Shown here: piece after piece, positions 31,062-40,689 of the stretch | How positions within the stretch are numbered: position 1 is the stretch's first letter | How the letters are laid out: every line of letters starts with the position of its first letter | Source: a virus | DNA: 48,831 nucleotides | Virus record (IMG/VR): IMGVR_UViG_3300036852_000495 | Location: 1 to 48,831 of that record | Direction: 5' to 3' (one strand) | Notes under the pieces: generated by a model | The model's database searches: none | What the model was told of the DNA's origin: nothing | What the model saw: only the letters and a program-made list of their open reading frames with translations | Made by a program: the position numbers and the translations under genes

Positions 31062-32327
31062 CTACGCGGGGATCGTTAGGGCCGTGTGGAGCGCGTGCGC
31101 TTGCAACGATGCGACCGCGTTGCGGCACTCGAACGTCCAGTCCGCCAGCAGCCGCGCCGAGTCGCCATCGTTCAGCGTCGGAGCGGTGAGCAGGAAGAAC
31201 TGGCTCTGGGTGAACGGCCGAAGCGCGATGCGCGTCTGGTCGACGATCGCGACGGATCCGTCCGCACCGTTGCTCATGTTGCCGTCGACGACCATCTTGA
31301 GCACCGGACCCACGTCCGTGCGGAACAGGGTACGGAAGCCCTCGCGGATGACGGTGTCGGGAACAATGCGGATCTTGTCGTCGCCGAAGCCCTGGATGAC
31401 CCGCTCCTGCTTACCGCCGACGACAATGAGCCGTGGCGACGCGCCGAGCTTCCAGGTCGCGAAGACGAGGTTGTTGAGCACGACCGCCGTGAGCGCCTCG
31501 GCGGTGGAATCCAGCGTCGCGCCAGCGGCCGCGCCGCCCGCCTGACGCAGGAAGTACAGCAGGCCCGCCATCGTGCGGTTGTCGCCCGCGCCGGTCGAGA
31601 TCGGGAACGTACCGGTGAGCGTGCCCGACGGTGAGCCGAAGAGGGCCGCGTCGTTCATCTCGCGCTTCATCTCGATCGCGCGCTGACTGATCTGGTAACG
31701 CATCTCGTCGTCGATGGTCTGCATCTGACGAAGCGCCTGGTGCCGTGTGATCGTGATGTCGCGGCCGAAGGTCTCCACGAAGTTGTAGCGGATGGTGCGC
31801 GCGCGCGTCTGGTCCGGGCCGAGACCGGAGTTCTCCGGCAGTGGCCACCCGACGAGCTTGAACACCGCGCCTGACGGATACGTCGAGCCGGGGTCGGCCG
31901 TTAGACCGTAGGCGCGTGTGATGGTCGCGGTCGTCGCCGACGGGAAGGCCGTGATCTGCACCTGCTCGCCGTTGTCGACGGGCGTGCCGGCCGCGCCGCC
32001 ACCCGGACCGCTGATGACTTGCAAAACCGCACCAACGCGCTGCAATCCAGCGGTGGCGTTGTAGCCGACCTTGGTGAGATCGGCCGTCGATGCCGTGAGG
32101 GTGACGCCACCGGTGGCGAGGGTCGCCGTCGTAGTGACCTGGTTGCCGACGAGCGAGTCCTCTTCCCAGTACGCGACGACATCCTGTGTCTCTTTGCCGA
32201 TCGGGCAGTGCGCGATCCACGCTTCCTCGAGGCGCAGGCTCGCTAGCAGCACTGGGGAGTAGTCGAAGACCTGAGTGCCTGCGGTGATGTCCGGCGTGCC
32301 GTAGCCGGTGTGACTCTGTAGTGCCAA
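31062..32327 (-). CDS. Major capsid protein, 421 aa
   Basis: HK97-fold type by length, content and order: follows the scaffold gene and shows an N-terminal arm, an E-loop-like segment (QTRARTIRYNFVETFGRDI), spine helices (MRYQISQRAIEMKREMNDAA) and a C-terminal P/A-domain-like part (RLIVVGGKQERVIQGFGDD; FRTLFRTDVGPVLKMVVDG). The best start is a TTG (32327) 8 nt after GGAAGGG; no in-frame ATG/GTG is better placed. Expressed from the long noncoding leader upstream. Confidence 0.85.
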   Translation of the reverse strand: MALQSHTGYGTPDITAGTQVFDYSPVLLASLRLEEAWIAHCPIGKETQDVVAYWEEDSLVGNQVTTTATLATGGVTLTASTADLTKVGYNATAGLQRVGAVLQVISGPGGGAAGTPVDNGEQVQITAFPSATTATITRAYGLTADPGSTYPSGAVFKLVGWPLPENSGLGPDQTRARTIRYNFVETFGRDITITRHQALRQMQTIDDEMRYQISQRAIEMKREMNDAALFGSPSGTLTGTFPISTGAGDNRTMAGLLYFLRQAGGAAAGATLDSTAEALTAVVLNNLVFATWKLGASPRLIVVGGKQERVIQGFGDDKIRIVPDTVIREGFRTLFRTDVGPVLKMVVDGNMSNGADGSVAIVDQTRIALRPFTQSQFFLLTAPTLNDGDSARLLADWTFECRNAVASLQAHALHTALTIPA

Positions 32328-32501
32328 GACCGCATCCCTTCCGTGAACCCCGCTGCGCAGGGCGCACCGTTTGCTGCGGTCAACGGCGCTAGGTCACGGA
32401 AGGACGACGCTGGCGCGCTGGCCCTTCCTCGGCGGCGTAGGTTGACGCTGGGCGAGAGCGTACAGCATCAGCGCAACGTTCCACGTGTGACAGACACAGA
32501 A

Positions 32502-32521
32502 CGACCGCCTTTCGGCGGTCG
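32502..32521. terminator. Hairpin with TTTC loop upstream of the capsid gene
   Basis: CGACCGCC (32502-32509) pairs with GGCGGTCG (32514-32521), tetraloop TTTC. On the minus strand it is followed by GTTCTGTGTCTG, only moderately T-rich. It lies between the promoter at 32700 and the capsid start and may act as an attenuator or RNA stabiliser. Confidence 0.45.
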
Positions 32522-32678
32522 ATCAGTGCCCCGCGACATAGCCCGGCTTATTCACGCATCCCTAACGGCGTTCGCCGTTGTCACGGCGATCGTTCCTTGC
32601 GGTCAGGAGCGCGGGTCGGCCCTCTGCCCTTCGGCCTCTTCCGTGTCGTCGGTTCAGCGGTACTCCGGGGGCCGATGG

Positions 32679-32708
32679 ACTCTACAAACAGAGCGACCAC
32701 CGTGTCAA
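32679..32708 (-). promoter_or_regulatory. Candidate capsid-gene promoter in a palindrome
   Basis: Minus strand: TTGACA (32708-32703), 18-nt spacer, TAGAGT (32684-32679). The -35 is in the loop of a perfect 9-bp inverted repeat (32694-32702 with 32711-32719), the same layout as at the 15540 promoter. It would start a transcript with a leader of about 340 nt for the capsid gene. Confidence 0.5.
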
Positions 32709-32855
32709 ACCGGTGGTCGTCCTATCGCAGGGGCCGTTGTGGGGAGGAGGGTCGGCCCGGCTCGAGCGTCTGTACTTTTCGACGGGCCGACCCACCATGC
32801 CGCGTGAGCCGAACGCTACCACAGGGCGCCTATGATGCTGACGCCATGTTGGGTT

Positions 32856-32890
32856 GGGGCGCCGGATGACCGGCGCCCCTTCCTCTTTTT
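32856..32890 (+). terminator. Strong intrinsic terminator, plus strand
   Basis: GGGGCGCCGG (32856-32865), loop ATGA, CCGGCGCCCC (32870-32879), then TTCCTCTTTTT. A textbook terminator, but only for plus-strand transcription, whereas all neighbouring genes are on the minus strand. Its T-run overlaps the scaffold stop codon. Confidence 0.8.
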
Positions 32891-33509
32891 AGGTCTTCGC
32901 CGGCTCCGCAGCCGCCTCTTCGCGGACCCGGATCGCCGCGCCACGGATCGATGGTCGGCTGATGCGCGGTACGCCGGACTTGCCGAACACCTCATCCATG
33001 ACCTGCTCGCGCGACATCGAGCCGTCCGCCGCGCCGCGCTGAATGTCGGCCCACGGCTTCGGCGATTCGCTCGACGCTTCCTTCGAGGCTGGCGGCGGCG
33101 GCCCCCAGTCCGCTTTCTTTTCCGCCAGACTCTTCTCCGCCGGTGGTGTGCCCGGAGGCGGCGCAGCTCCGCTGGGCTTGAGGCCACGCTTCTCGATGAC
33201 CGCCGCCACGGAGCGATGCAGCTTCTCCGCGCTGGCACGGATGGCCTGCTTGCTCGAACCGGTGACTAGGCTCGGGTCCGCGTACTCGAACTCCTTGCCC
33301 TCGCCGATGATCTCGGCCTTGTACGACTCGAGGTCCCGCTCGCGCACTTTCGCTTCGGCGCGCAGCCGCGCGCGCTTCTCATGCTCGAGCTGCAACTTCA
33401 GCGCCCCGACTTCATCGCCGCCGTCGTGCAGCGCCTTCGCCGCGACCTCGGTCGGGTCCTGCTCGGTGATCTCCTCTACGACTTGTCCCTCGTCATTCTC
33501 TTCGCCCAC
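32889..33509 (-). CDS. Scaffold protein, 206 aa
   Basis: Acidic N-terminus, a central charged helix (ALKLQLEHEKRARLRAEAKV), a Pro-rich linker and a basic C-terminus (PSIRGAAIRVREE), the usual layout of phage scaffold proteins that drive capsid assembly and are removed later. Located just before the capsid gene. GTG start overlapping the upstream TAG. Confidence 0.75.
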   Translation of the reverse strand: MGEENDEGQVVEEITEQDPTEVAAKALHDGGDEVGALKLQLEHEKRARLRAEAKVRERDLESYKAEIIGEGKEFEYADPSLVTGSSKQAIRASAEKLHRSVAAVIEKRGLKPSGAAPPPGTPPAEKSLAEKKADWGPPPPASKEASSESPKPWADIQRGAADGSMSREQVMDEVFGKSGVPRISRPSIRGAAIRVREEAAAEPAKT

Positions 33510-33766
33510 TAATCCTTCTCCCTCTTGAAGATTCGCTCGTATTGCCCCGGAGCGTACTGCGTGATCCCGTAGGTGCGCCGTGTTTTGGTGCGCGTCACGG
33601 TACGCACCTCCTTGAGCATGCCGTCCTGACCACCGTCACCCGTCTTCTCGACGGTGAGCTCCACGCCGTTGCTGTACTCAAGGTGCGTCGAGTCGCCTTC
33701 CCGGTACGCGCGCTGGCGTTCGCCTGCGGTACCGGCGACGGTGTCGAACACGATCCGGCTAGGCAT
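33509..33766 (-). CDS. Small virion-region protein, 85 aa
   Basis: MPSRIVFDTVAGTAGERQRA and a beta-like middle (HLEYSNGVELTVEKTGDGG), basic end. ATG overlaps the upstream TAA by one base. Not recognised; position suggests a head or assembly factor. Confidence 0.7.
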   Translation of the reverse strand: MPSRIVFDTVAGTAGERQRAYREGDSTHLEYSNGVELTVEKTGDGGQDGMLKEVRTVTRTKTRRTYGITQYAPGQYERIFKREKD

Positions 33767-35880
33767 TAGATGGCCGGTCCGCGACCGGGTCCGCCCAGAC
33801 CACCCAACGTCGGCCCGAGTTCGGTCGGTCGGCCGATCTCGCCCGCGATGCGCTCACGGTAGTCGAACTTCGGTCGCGTGCGCGAGGCGCGGATCTCGTC
33901 CGGTGAGGGCGCACGACCCAGTCGCTTGAAGTAGTCGGCGAACACGTCGCGCGTCTCCTCGCTTGAAAAACCTTCTTGCAGCAGCGCCTTCATCCAGGCT
34001 GGCTCACCCGGCGCGGCGATCACGGGCTGGACGGGCGACGGCGAGACGCCGGGCGTGACGTTGACGAAACTGCCGTCCGGCATCCGGTAGATCACCTGCG
34101 AGCCGTCCGCCGATCCGCCGGCGTACACCGCGCCCGGCGGTGGCGCGGCGAGGCGTCGCACGCCCGCTGCCTGACTGCTAGGGATGGTGCCGGGCGTCGG
34201 CGTGGGTGTCGTGGCTGGCGCGGTGGAGCTGCCGAACATCTGCGTGTACGCCGACTCGATCGCGCTGCGCTTCTGCTTGTACTCCTCCGCACTGAGGTTG
34301 TAGGGCAGACCAGGATTTTCCGCGAGGAGCTCGGGCAGGTTGCGGTAGTAAGCATCAATCGCCTCGGCGTTCATTCCGGTGTTGGCGAAGATCGCGATTT
34401 CGTTCGGCCGCGGCATGCGCCCGACGACGCCGACGCGACCCAGGATGTCTCCGGCGACGAGCTTGGCGTCGTGGTACGCGCCGGCCTGGATCGCCGGATT
34501 CTCGCGCGACGGCAGCGAGCGCACGTACTCGCGCATCTGGTCCGGGGTTAGGTTGACCAGCGTGGCCACGATCGAGTCCGGTAGGTTCTCGCCGGGGAAG
34601 TACGTGCCATACAGACGCTCGCCCATGTCGCGCGTGGAGGCGTACTTCTCGATGGTCACGCCGGGCGCCTGACCCGGCGCCTGCATCTGACCGATCGCGG
34701 CGCGCACCTGAGCATCGGACCAGTTGCCCTCCGCCGCGCGGTTCACGATGGTGGGGTCGATGTCACGCTCCTCGGCGGTGATGCCGTAGTTCTTGAGCGT
34801 CTGCTGCACGAGGGTACGGAACGTCCGGTACTTGTCCGGGTTCACACCCCAGACCGTCTTGTCACGGACCTGCTCGTAGAAGGCGGTCGCGTGATTCGCC
34901 GGGATACCGTTGACCACGGCCCAGTTGATCTCCTCCGGTGTCGCGTCGCGGCCGAGGATGTCGATGGCGGCACGGTTCATCGAGGACCGCAGATCAGTGA
35001 CCGCACCGACTGTGGCCTTGGTATTGCCGTACGGCTGCGCGCGTAGGTACATCTCAAGTTGCTGCGGCGTCCAGCCGTTGTTCATCACCGTACGCAGCTC
35101 GTCGTTCGTCGGGTCGCGGCCGAAGTACTCGCGGAACATGCCGGTCGCCCACGACCGCGATGCGGTGATCGCCTGTCCGCCCTCGCGCCACGCCTTGCCC
35201 TCGGGCGAGTTCTCGAGCTCCTGCGCGATCGACGCGAGTGATCGCCCAACGCGACCGTAGCCGATGGCCTCCTCGTCGTTCTTGGGCGGACGGCCGAGGT
35301 AGTTCTGGAACAGGTCGTAGATGTCGCTGATCGTCGCGGGTCGGCTACCAGCAGGGGCCGCTCCGCCAACGGTGAAACCGCCGATGCCGCCGGGGAAGGA
35401 CGCCAGACGGTGCTTGCTGGTCTCCGACGCCAACGTCTTGTCGGGCGCGTAGACCCAGAGCGCCTGCTGGTTCTCGGGATTGTCCCAGTACGTGTCGGTG
35501 ATGTCATCGGTGCGCAGACCGAGGTTGCTGAAGATCGCGTTCATGTAGCCCTGCGTGTTATCCGGTCGCGCGTAGGACGCGGCGGCGTAGGCCCACGCGG
35601 TCAGCGAGTTCGGGTCGACATCATCGTCGCCCCAGTAGTGCTGATCGAAGGACGACCGGAGTTGCTCCGCCGCCTGGAAGATCAGCGCGGGACCGAACGC
35701 GTCGTCCAGACCGTTCCAGCGTGACTCCTGATAGATCATCGACGCCAGCACCGCGACCGGGATGCCATACGCATCCGCCGCGTCCTCAACCCACGGCAGG
35801 ATGTTACCGGGGATATTGAGTTGCGAGCCGCGCGCGGCGGTCGTCGTCCCGGTGTACGGACTCTCGCCGTATTGATCCAC
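33766..35880 (-). CDS. Internal virion protein with lytic-transglycosylase-like domain, 704 aa
   Basis: Residues about 30-110 fit an SLT-type lysozyme fold: AYGIPVAVLASMIYQESRWN with candidate catalytic Glu52, then LTAWAYAAASYA. Enzymes of this type open peptidoglycan during DNA ejection. The middle has helical repeat-like segments (YLGRPPKNDEEAIGYGRVGR; YFGRDPTNDELRTVMNNGW; ILGRDATPEEINWAVVNGI), each an LGR-x-P-x(2)-E unit, recalling tape-like repeats. The C-terminal part has a Pro/Thr linker. GTG start right behind the 1601-aa gene. Confidence 0.7.
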   Translation of the reverse strand: MDQYGESPYTGTTTAARGSQLNIPGNILPWVEDAADAYGIPVAVLASMIYQESRWNGLDDAFGPALIFQAAEQLRSSFDQHYWGDDDVDPNSLTAWAYAAASYARPDNTQGYMNAIFSNLGLRTDDITDTYWDNPENQQALWVYAPDKTLASETSKHRLASFPGGIGGFTVGGAAPAGSRPATISDIYDLFQNYLGRPPKNDEEAIGYGRVGRSLASIAQELENSPEGKAWREGGQAITASRSWATGMFREYFGRDPTNDELRTVMNNGWTPQQLEMYLRAQPYGNTKATVGAVTDLRSSMNRAAIDILGRDATPEEINWAVVNGIPANHATAFYEQVRDKTVWGVNPDKYRTFRTLVQQTLKNYGITAEERDIDPTIVNRAAEGNWSDAQVRAAIGQMQAPGQAPGVTIEKYASTRDMGERLYGTYFPGENLPDSIVATLVNLTPDQMREYVRSLPSRENPAIQAGAYHDAKLVAGDILGRVGVVGRMPRPNEIAIFANTGMNAEAIDAYYRNLPELLAENPGLPYNLSAEEYKQKRSAIESAYTQMFGSSTAPATTPTPTPGTIPSSQAAGVRRLAAPPPGAVYAGGSADGSQVIYRMPDGSFVNVTPGVSPSPVQPVIAAPGEPAWMKALLQEGFSSEETRDVFADYFKRLGRAPSPDEIRASRTRPKFDYRERIAGEIGRPTELGPTLGGLGGPGRGPAI

Positions 35881-38800
35881 TTACCTCAACTCCTGCCAGT
35901 AGGTGCTGCCGGCGATGTACGGACGGAGTTCGGGATTGCGCGCCAACAGACGCTCACGACGCGGATCGTCGACTCTGCCGCCAGCATACCGACGAAGGAT
36001 AGGGTCGCTGCGCTCGATTTTGTCCGCCGCGCGTACGTCGCGCGCCCGGACTTCGGCCAGATCGCGCAGCCGACGCCGCAGCTCCGCCCACTCCGCGTTG
36101 TCGCCCTGGCGGAAGGGCGGCAGGGCCATGTACTGCTCCACCAGCGGCGCGATCTTGAGTTGCTCGGCCACCGTCGAGGCTGCCGTGCCGTCCGGTCGGA
36201 ACGACCGAGACTCGTCGATCTTGCCGATGACCTCGGGCGTGAGCAGCTTGCTGCGATCGAGCGCCGCGAGCGCGGCGGTGTAGGTCCACGGACGGCTGGC
36301 CTCGTTCGCCGTGGAGCGCACCATCAGCGCCGCGTGCAGCGCGCCTATCGGGTCCTTCGCGCGCGCGAGGGCCTGCGCCGCGATCTGCGCGCGGGCGTCC
36401 TGGCGGGCCTCGTTGACCACGTTCATGCGCATCGCCTGCTTGGCCTGACCGGTCGGCGCGGCCTTGTACGCCTCGGTCTCGATGAGCTTCGCTATCCCGT
36501 CCGCGACCGCCGTGCCAGCGAGTCGCTCGTAGGTGTTGCGCTCGTCCGGCGTGATCGGCTCGCCACCGATGCGGCTGCCCGGACGCGAGATCGGGTCGTC
36601 AACTTGCTCAAGTTGGGCGGGTGTGAGCGTGCGCTCCTGCGCGCCACCGTAAGAGATCGCCGCGCCGGGTCCGGTCACCGCGCGCTCCACCGGCTGCCCG
36701 GTCGTCGGGTCGACCTGCGGCCGGACCTGCTGGGAGCCCGGCGTGAGCGGCGTCGAGGGAAAGCGCGAGTAGAACCACTCGACGAAGCCGTCCGGGTCGC
36801 GCTTGTAGTGGTCGAAGACCGCCGTCATCGAACGGATCTCGGCGCCGCTGGGAATGATCTTGCTCGCTTGCAGCGACGACCAGCGGTCCAGCGCGACGCT
36901 GCCGCCGTAGTTGAGCGCCGAGTAGACAACATCGAGGAGCTCACGCGTCGCGGTGAACGCCGGCTGGTCCGACAGATAGCGGCCGACGCCGCCGGAGATC
37001 CGCGCGATGCGGTCCTGCACCGTGGCATCGTCGGTGGTGGCCAGTTGGTCGCGCACGATGGCCACGATCGCGAACGGAGCGCCGAGCGGGCCGAGCAGTC
37101 CCATCGGCAGCCAGCGGCCGCCGATCTTGATGCTCATTTCCTGCTTGTGCTGGCGGTCCCACTCCTGGCGCTCGGTCGGACTGTCCGGGTAGGCACCGGT
37201 CATCAGTCCTTGGTCATACAGGTTGCTGGCGATGACGACGTTCATCGCGCCGAGCGCGCCCTCGGCCATCTCGGTTGACGCTTGCCGGGTCATGCCCACG
37301 CGCTCGAGTTGGGGCAGGTTCGCGTTGCGCGCGCGCGCCGCGAGGCGGACGCCGGACACGACACCGAAGCCGGAAAGTTGCGCGCCGAGTTGTGCCTGGT
37401 TCATGCCGAACCGCGCGGCCGGGACGAGGACGCGCAGGGGCGCGAAGCCGCCGACGTTGGCGTCGAGGACGTTAAGGATTCCGCGCTGCAACTGCTCGTA
37501 GAAGTTCCCGCCCGATCGCTGCGCCGGCATGTTCATCGTGATGCGCCGGCCGACATCGCTGGCGCGGAGGATCTGCTCGTGCGATGGCTGCGTGAGCAGT
37601 CCGGTGAGTTGCGCCGCCGCCGCAGCGTCGCCCTTCCCGGCGGCGTACGCATCGCGCATGATGAGCGCGCGGGCCTCGGCCATGTTCTGAATGGCCTTCC
37701 AGAAGAGGTCCGGCGCTTGCAGGAAACGCAGCGAAGACTCGACGAGCAGGCCCTTCACGCCACGCACCAGCGGCGAGTCTGCCACTCCGAGCATCGAGGC
37801 GATGTCGCCCGATCGCACTCCATATCTGATCGCGAGTTGTGCCGGACTCTCGCCAGTCACCACGGCGGCCGTAGCGATGCGCGCCGCGTCGGGAATGGAG
37901 GTGAACAGTCCGGTCCACGCCGCCCGCGTCTCACCACTGACACGCGAGTACGGCACGTTGGCGATGCGCTCCGCGATCGGTGCGGTGAGTTTGGTCGCGG
38001 GTCGGATCAGCGCCTCGTTCTTCAGCACCGAGAGTCCGGTGTTCACCACGTTGGCCACCACGCCGGGGAAGCCGCCGTAGGTGTTCGCCAGCAGATAGCG
38101 CGTGAAACGCTCGCCGACCGTCGGAGGCTTGAGCTCGCGCAGGAAGGTGAGGATGCCAGCCACATCGTCGGGTTCGATGAACGACAGCGCCGCGAGTTTC
38201 TCCTTGTCGGCACCGAGTTTGATCGCGGTCTCGAGGTACACGCGCTCGGCCTCGCGTGAGGTCACGGCGGCGGCCGCGCGGGCGCGGTCGAAGTCCCCAG
38301 CCGCGGCATCGAAGTCCTGCACCAGCCGCTCCATCTTCAGCCGCGCGGCAACGACCTTTGGCGTCTCGGCGCCAGCCTTCACGGCACCGATCTCCGCATC
38401 GAGTTGGTCGATCTGCTTGGCCAGCCGTTCCATCCGCGCGTAGGACATCCGCGCGGTCTGGTTACCCTCGACGATGCGCCCGGCGAGTTCCTTGTTCACG
38501 ATGCGCTGCGCGCCGAGCGCGCGACCCGTCTCTCCGACGCCGGCGGTGACGCTGCGCGAGAACTGCATCAGTTCGGCCGTCGCCCGGTCGAGATCCGCGC
38601 CGGTGGCGCGGCCGTCGCGCACCGCCGTGCCGAGGTCGTGCCAGTCGTGGACCTTCTGGATGAGCACCTGCTTGGCGACGTAGAGCGTCCGGGTCAGTTC
38701 GGTCGTCTCCGGCAGCGCCTTACGCAGATCGTCGAGCTTCGCGCTGGTCATCTCAGCGAGGTCGTTGGTGATCGTGCGCCATGAAACGTGCCGGACCGCG

Positions 38801-40686
38801 TCCTCGATCTCCGGGCCGTGAGCCTTCACGTAGGCGGTCATCGAATCGACCATCGCCGGCGAGTCGATCTTGCCGGTATGCATGCGCATCGTGTCCCAGA
38901 CCTCGGCCACGTCCTCAGACAGGTAGCCGCCCTGCGGGTTGGGATCGCCGACGATGCGCACGCGCGCTTCCTTCGCAGTGCGCAGTCGCTCGGCGATCCG
39001 CGCCTGACGCTGCTCGAGCGTCTCGATACCCTCGGATGCCTTCGCCTGCGCGGTTTCGGTCGCGCGACCGTAGGCGCCGGCCGCCTTCTCGGTCTTCTTC
39101 TGCGCGCCCCTCAGCGCAGTCTCGGCCTTCTTGGTCTCGCCCTTCGCGGCGGTCTCGGCCTTGCCCGCCTCTCGCGCCCGGAAGCGCGCGACCCTCTGGG
39201 CGCGCGCCAGCGCAGCGTTCTGCGCGTCGACCGAGCGGAGATAGTCGTACGCCGCCGCGCGGTGCTCGCGTAGCGGCAGCAGAACCTCCTCGGGGATGGG
39301 CTGGCCAGCGCGCAGTGCTGCGGACTCGATGCCCTCGATGAGTTCGTCTAGCTCGGACACGAAGCGGCGCGCGCGGACCGGCTTGTTCTCCACCGTCACG
39401 CCTTCGGTCACCGTCCTCATCTTCGAGACCAGTCCTTCGGTCGCGGCGCGCTCGGTGAGCGTGCGCACGCGACGCTCGGAGCGCCGCACGGCCTGCTCGA
39501 GCAGCAGGCCCAGATGTGGACGCTCCACACTCTCGACCGCGAGGCGGTAGGACATCGCGGTCTGGCGGATGCCGTCCAACAGCGCCGCCTCGTCCTGCGA
39601 GGACAGCGTCTCGACGACATCGCCGAGTCCGCTGCGCTGCGCGCGGACTAGGGCGCGATCGGCGACGATCTGCGAGAGGGTCACTTTCTGCTGCACGACT
39701 CCCGCTGGCGTCGTCGGCGCAGAAGCCGCGACACTGTCCGCCGCGCGGGTGAGTTCGTCGTCCGCGCTGGCTAGGGCCGAGAGGCGAAGTTGGTCGGCCT
39801 GCGGGCCGACGATGCGGTCGGCACGGACGCCGTTCAGCCGCCGCCACAGCGCCGAGTTCGTCACCGCGCGCGCGATCGTCGGAACGGAGCGCACGATCTG
39901 CGGTCCGGCGAGCTCGGCGAAGTCTTCGGCCATGATGAGTCCGCCGACGATCGACGCCGCCGCACGCGTGTCGCCGCCGAGGGTCTGGTCGCGCGCGGCA
40001 CGCTGCATCAGGTCGCGCGTCTGGTCGAGCACGATGCGCGCGGTCTCCGACTGGGCGATCGGATCGGCGCCGCGCCCTTCGGGCAACGCGCCGAGCTGCG
40101 CCTCGAACATATCGCGCATCACCGGGCTGTTGCGGACGGCTTCGATGCGCGCGGTGTCCACCGCCGCCACAAACGGCGACGCGGCGACGCCCACGACGCC
40201 GACGGCGGCCTTCCCGACACCGGTTTCGGCCCGCGTGAGGGCCTTGACACCCTCTTTGGTCTTCTTGGACGCCGGAACGAAGGCCGAAAGCGCCGACCAG
40301 AACGAATCGACGGTCGGGAAGGCTTCAGCGAAGCCGGAGGTGATGCCGCTCAGGCCCTCCGAGACGCGCGCGCCGCCGCGACGGATGAACTCGAACGCGC
40401 CCTCAACGCCCGGCGGTGCGCCGGGCGCGTTCGCGCGCGGGCCGCCGAGCGTGTGGATCGCGCCGGGTAGCAGCGGCGAGCGCGGCTGGCCCGCCGCTGG
40501 GCCAGCGAAGGTCGGTCCGGTCGGTGGTGTCGGCTCCTCTTCGGCACCAATGACCTCGCCGCCCATCCGCGTCCGCCCGCCGACCGACCGCGCGGCGCGG
40601 ATCGAACGCTGGCGCGTGGCGGCATCCTCGTACGGACGACCGACATCGACGCCCATGCGGTCGCGCAGGTCGATGTTGTACGCCAC
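35881..40686 (-). CDS. Giant internal virion/ejection protein, 1601 aa
   Basis: Mostly helical. It has a long charged coiled coil at about 500-575 (AREAGKAETAAKGETKKAET and onward), further helices around 720-800 and amphipathic, weakly hydrophobic segments near 865-885 (LLANTYGGFPGVVANVVNTG) and 1195 (MGLLGPLGAPFAIVAIV). The composition matches podovirus ejection proteins that leave the capsid with the DNA and form a conduit across the cell envelope. No enzymatic motif found. GTG start; largest gene of the genome. It lies between portal and scaffold genes, unlike T7-type order. Confidence 0.65.
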   Translation of the reverse strand: MAYNIDLRDRMGVDVGRPYEDAATRQRSIRAARSVGGRTRMGGEVIGAEEEPTPPTGPTFAGPAAGQPRSPLLPGAIHTLGGPRANAPGAPPGVEGAFEFIRRGGARVSEGLSGITSGFAEAFPTVDSFWSALSAFVPASKKTKEGVKALTRAETGVGKAAVGVVGVAASPFVAAVDTARIEAVRNSPVMRDMFEAQLGALPEGRGADPIAQSETARIVLDQTRDLMQRAARDQTLGGDTRAAASIVGGLIMAEDFAELAGPQIVRSVPTIARAVTNSALWRRLNGVRADRIVGPQADQLRLSALASADDELTRAADSVAASAPTTPAGVVQQKVTLSQIVADRALVRAQRSGLGDVVETLSSQDEAALLDGIRQTAMSYRLAVESVERPHLGLLLEQAVRRSERRVRTLTERAATEGLVSKMRTVTEGVTVENKPVRARRFVSELDELIEGIESAALRAGQPIPEEVLLPLREHRAAAYDYLRSVDAQNAALARAQRVARFRAREAGKAETAAKGETKKAETALRGAQKKTEKAAGAYGRATETAQAKASEGIETLEQRQARIAERLRTAKEARVRIVGDPNPQGGYLSEDVAEVWDTMRMHTGKIDSPAMVDSMTAYVKAHGPEIEDAVRHVSWRTITNDLAEMTSAKLDDLRKALPETTELTRTLYVAKQVLIQKVHDWHDLGTAVRDGRATGADLDRATAELMQFSRSVTAGVGETGRALGAQRIVNKELAGRIVEGNQTARMSYARMERLAKQIDQLDAEIGAVKAGAETPKVVAARLKMERLVQDFDAAAGDFDRARAAAAVTSREAERVYLETAIKLGADKEKLAALSFIEPDDVAGILTFLRELKPPTVGERFTRYLLANTYGGFPGVVANVVNTGLSVLKNEALIRPATKLTAPIAERIANVPYSRVSGETRAAWTGLFTSIPDAARIATAAVVTGESPAQLAIRYGVRSGDIASMLGVADSPLVRGVKGLLVESSLRFLQAPDLFWKAIQNMAEARALIMRDAYAAGKGDAAAAAQLTGLLTQPSHEQILRASDVGRRITMNMPAQRSGGNFYEQLQRGILNVLDANVGGFAPLRVLVPAARFGMNQAQLGAQLSGFGVVSGVRLAARARNANLPQLERVGMTRQASTEMAEGALGAMNVVIASNLYDQGLMTGAYPDSPTERQEWDRQHKQEMSIKIGGRWLPMGLLGPLGAPFAIVAIVRDQLATTDDATVQDRIARISGGVGRYLSDQPAFTATRELLDVVYSALNYGGSVALDRWSSLQASKIIPSGAEIRSMTAVFDHYKRDPDGFVEWFYSRFPSTPLTPGSQQVRPQVDPTTGQPVERAVTGPGAAISYGGAQERTLTPAQLEQVDDPISRPGSRIGGEPITPDERNTYERLAGTAVADGIAKLIETEAYKAAPTGQAKQAMRMNVVNEARQDARAQIAAQALARAKDPIGALHAALMVRSTANEASRPWTYTAALAALDRSKLLTPEVIGKIDESRSFRPDGTAASTVAEQLKIAPLVEQYMALPPFRQGDNAEWAELRRRLRDLAEVRARDVRAADKIERSDPILRRYAGGRVDDPRRERLLARNPELRPYIAGSTYWQELR

Positions 40687-40689
40687 GCG

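Larger units (their letters stand above)
32328..32888. other. 561-bp noncoding island between scaffold and capsid genes
   Basis: No credible gene in any frame. It holds perfect hairpins at 32502-32521, 32564-32579, 32694-32719 and 32749-32793 plus the terminator at 32856-32890, and a minus-strand promoter at 32679-32708. It is by far the longest gap inside the late operon and looks like a capsid-gene control region, or a locus for a plus-strand untranslated RNA. Confidence 0.6.

Noticed and set aside
32343-32807. Possible 154-aa plus-strand gene in the capsid-leader island
   Set aside because: No ribosome site, low-complexity composition and several hairpins within it; I prefer a noncoding reading, although the plus-strand terminator downstream leaves some doubt.
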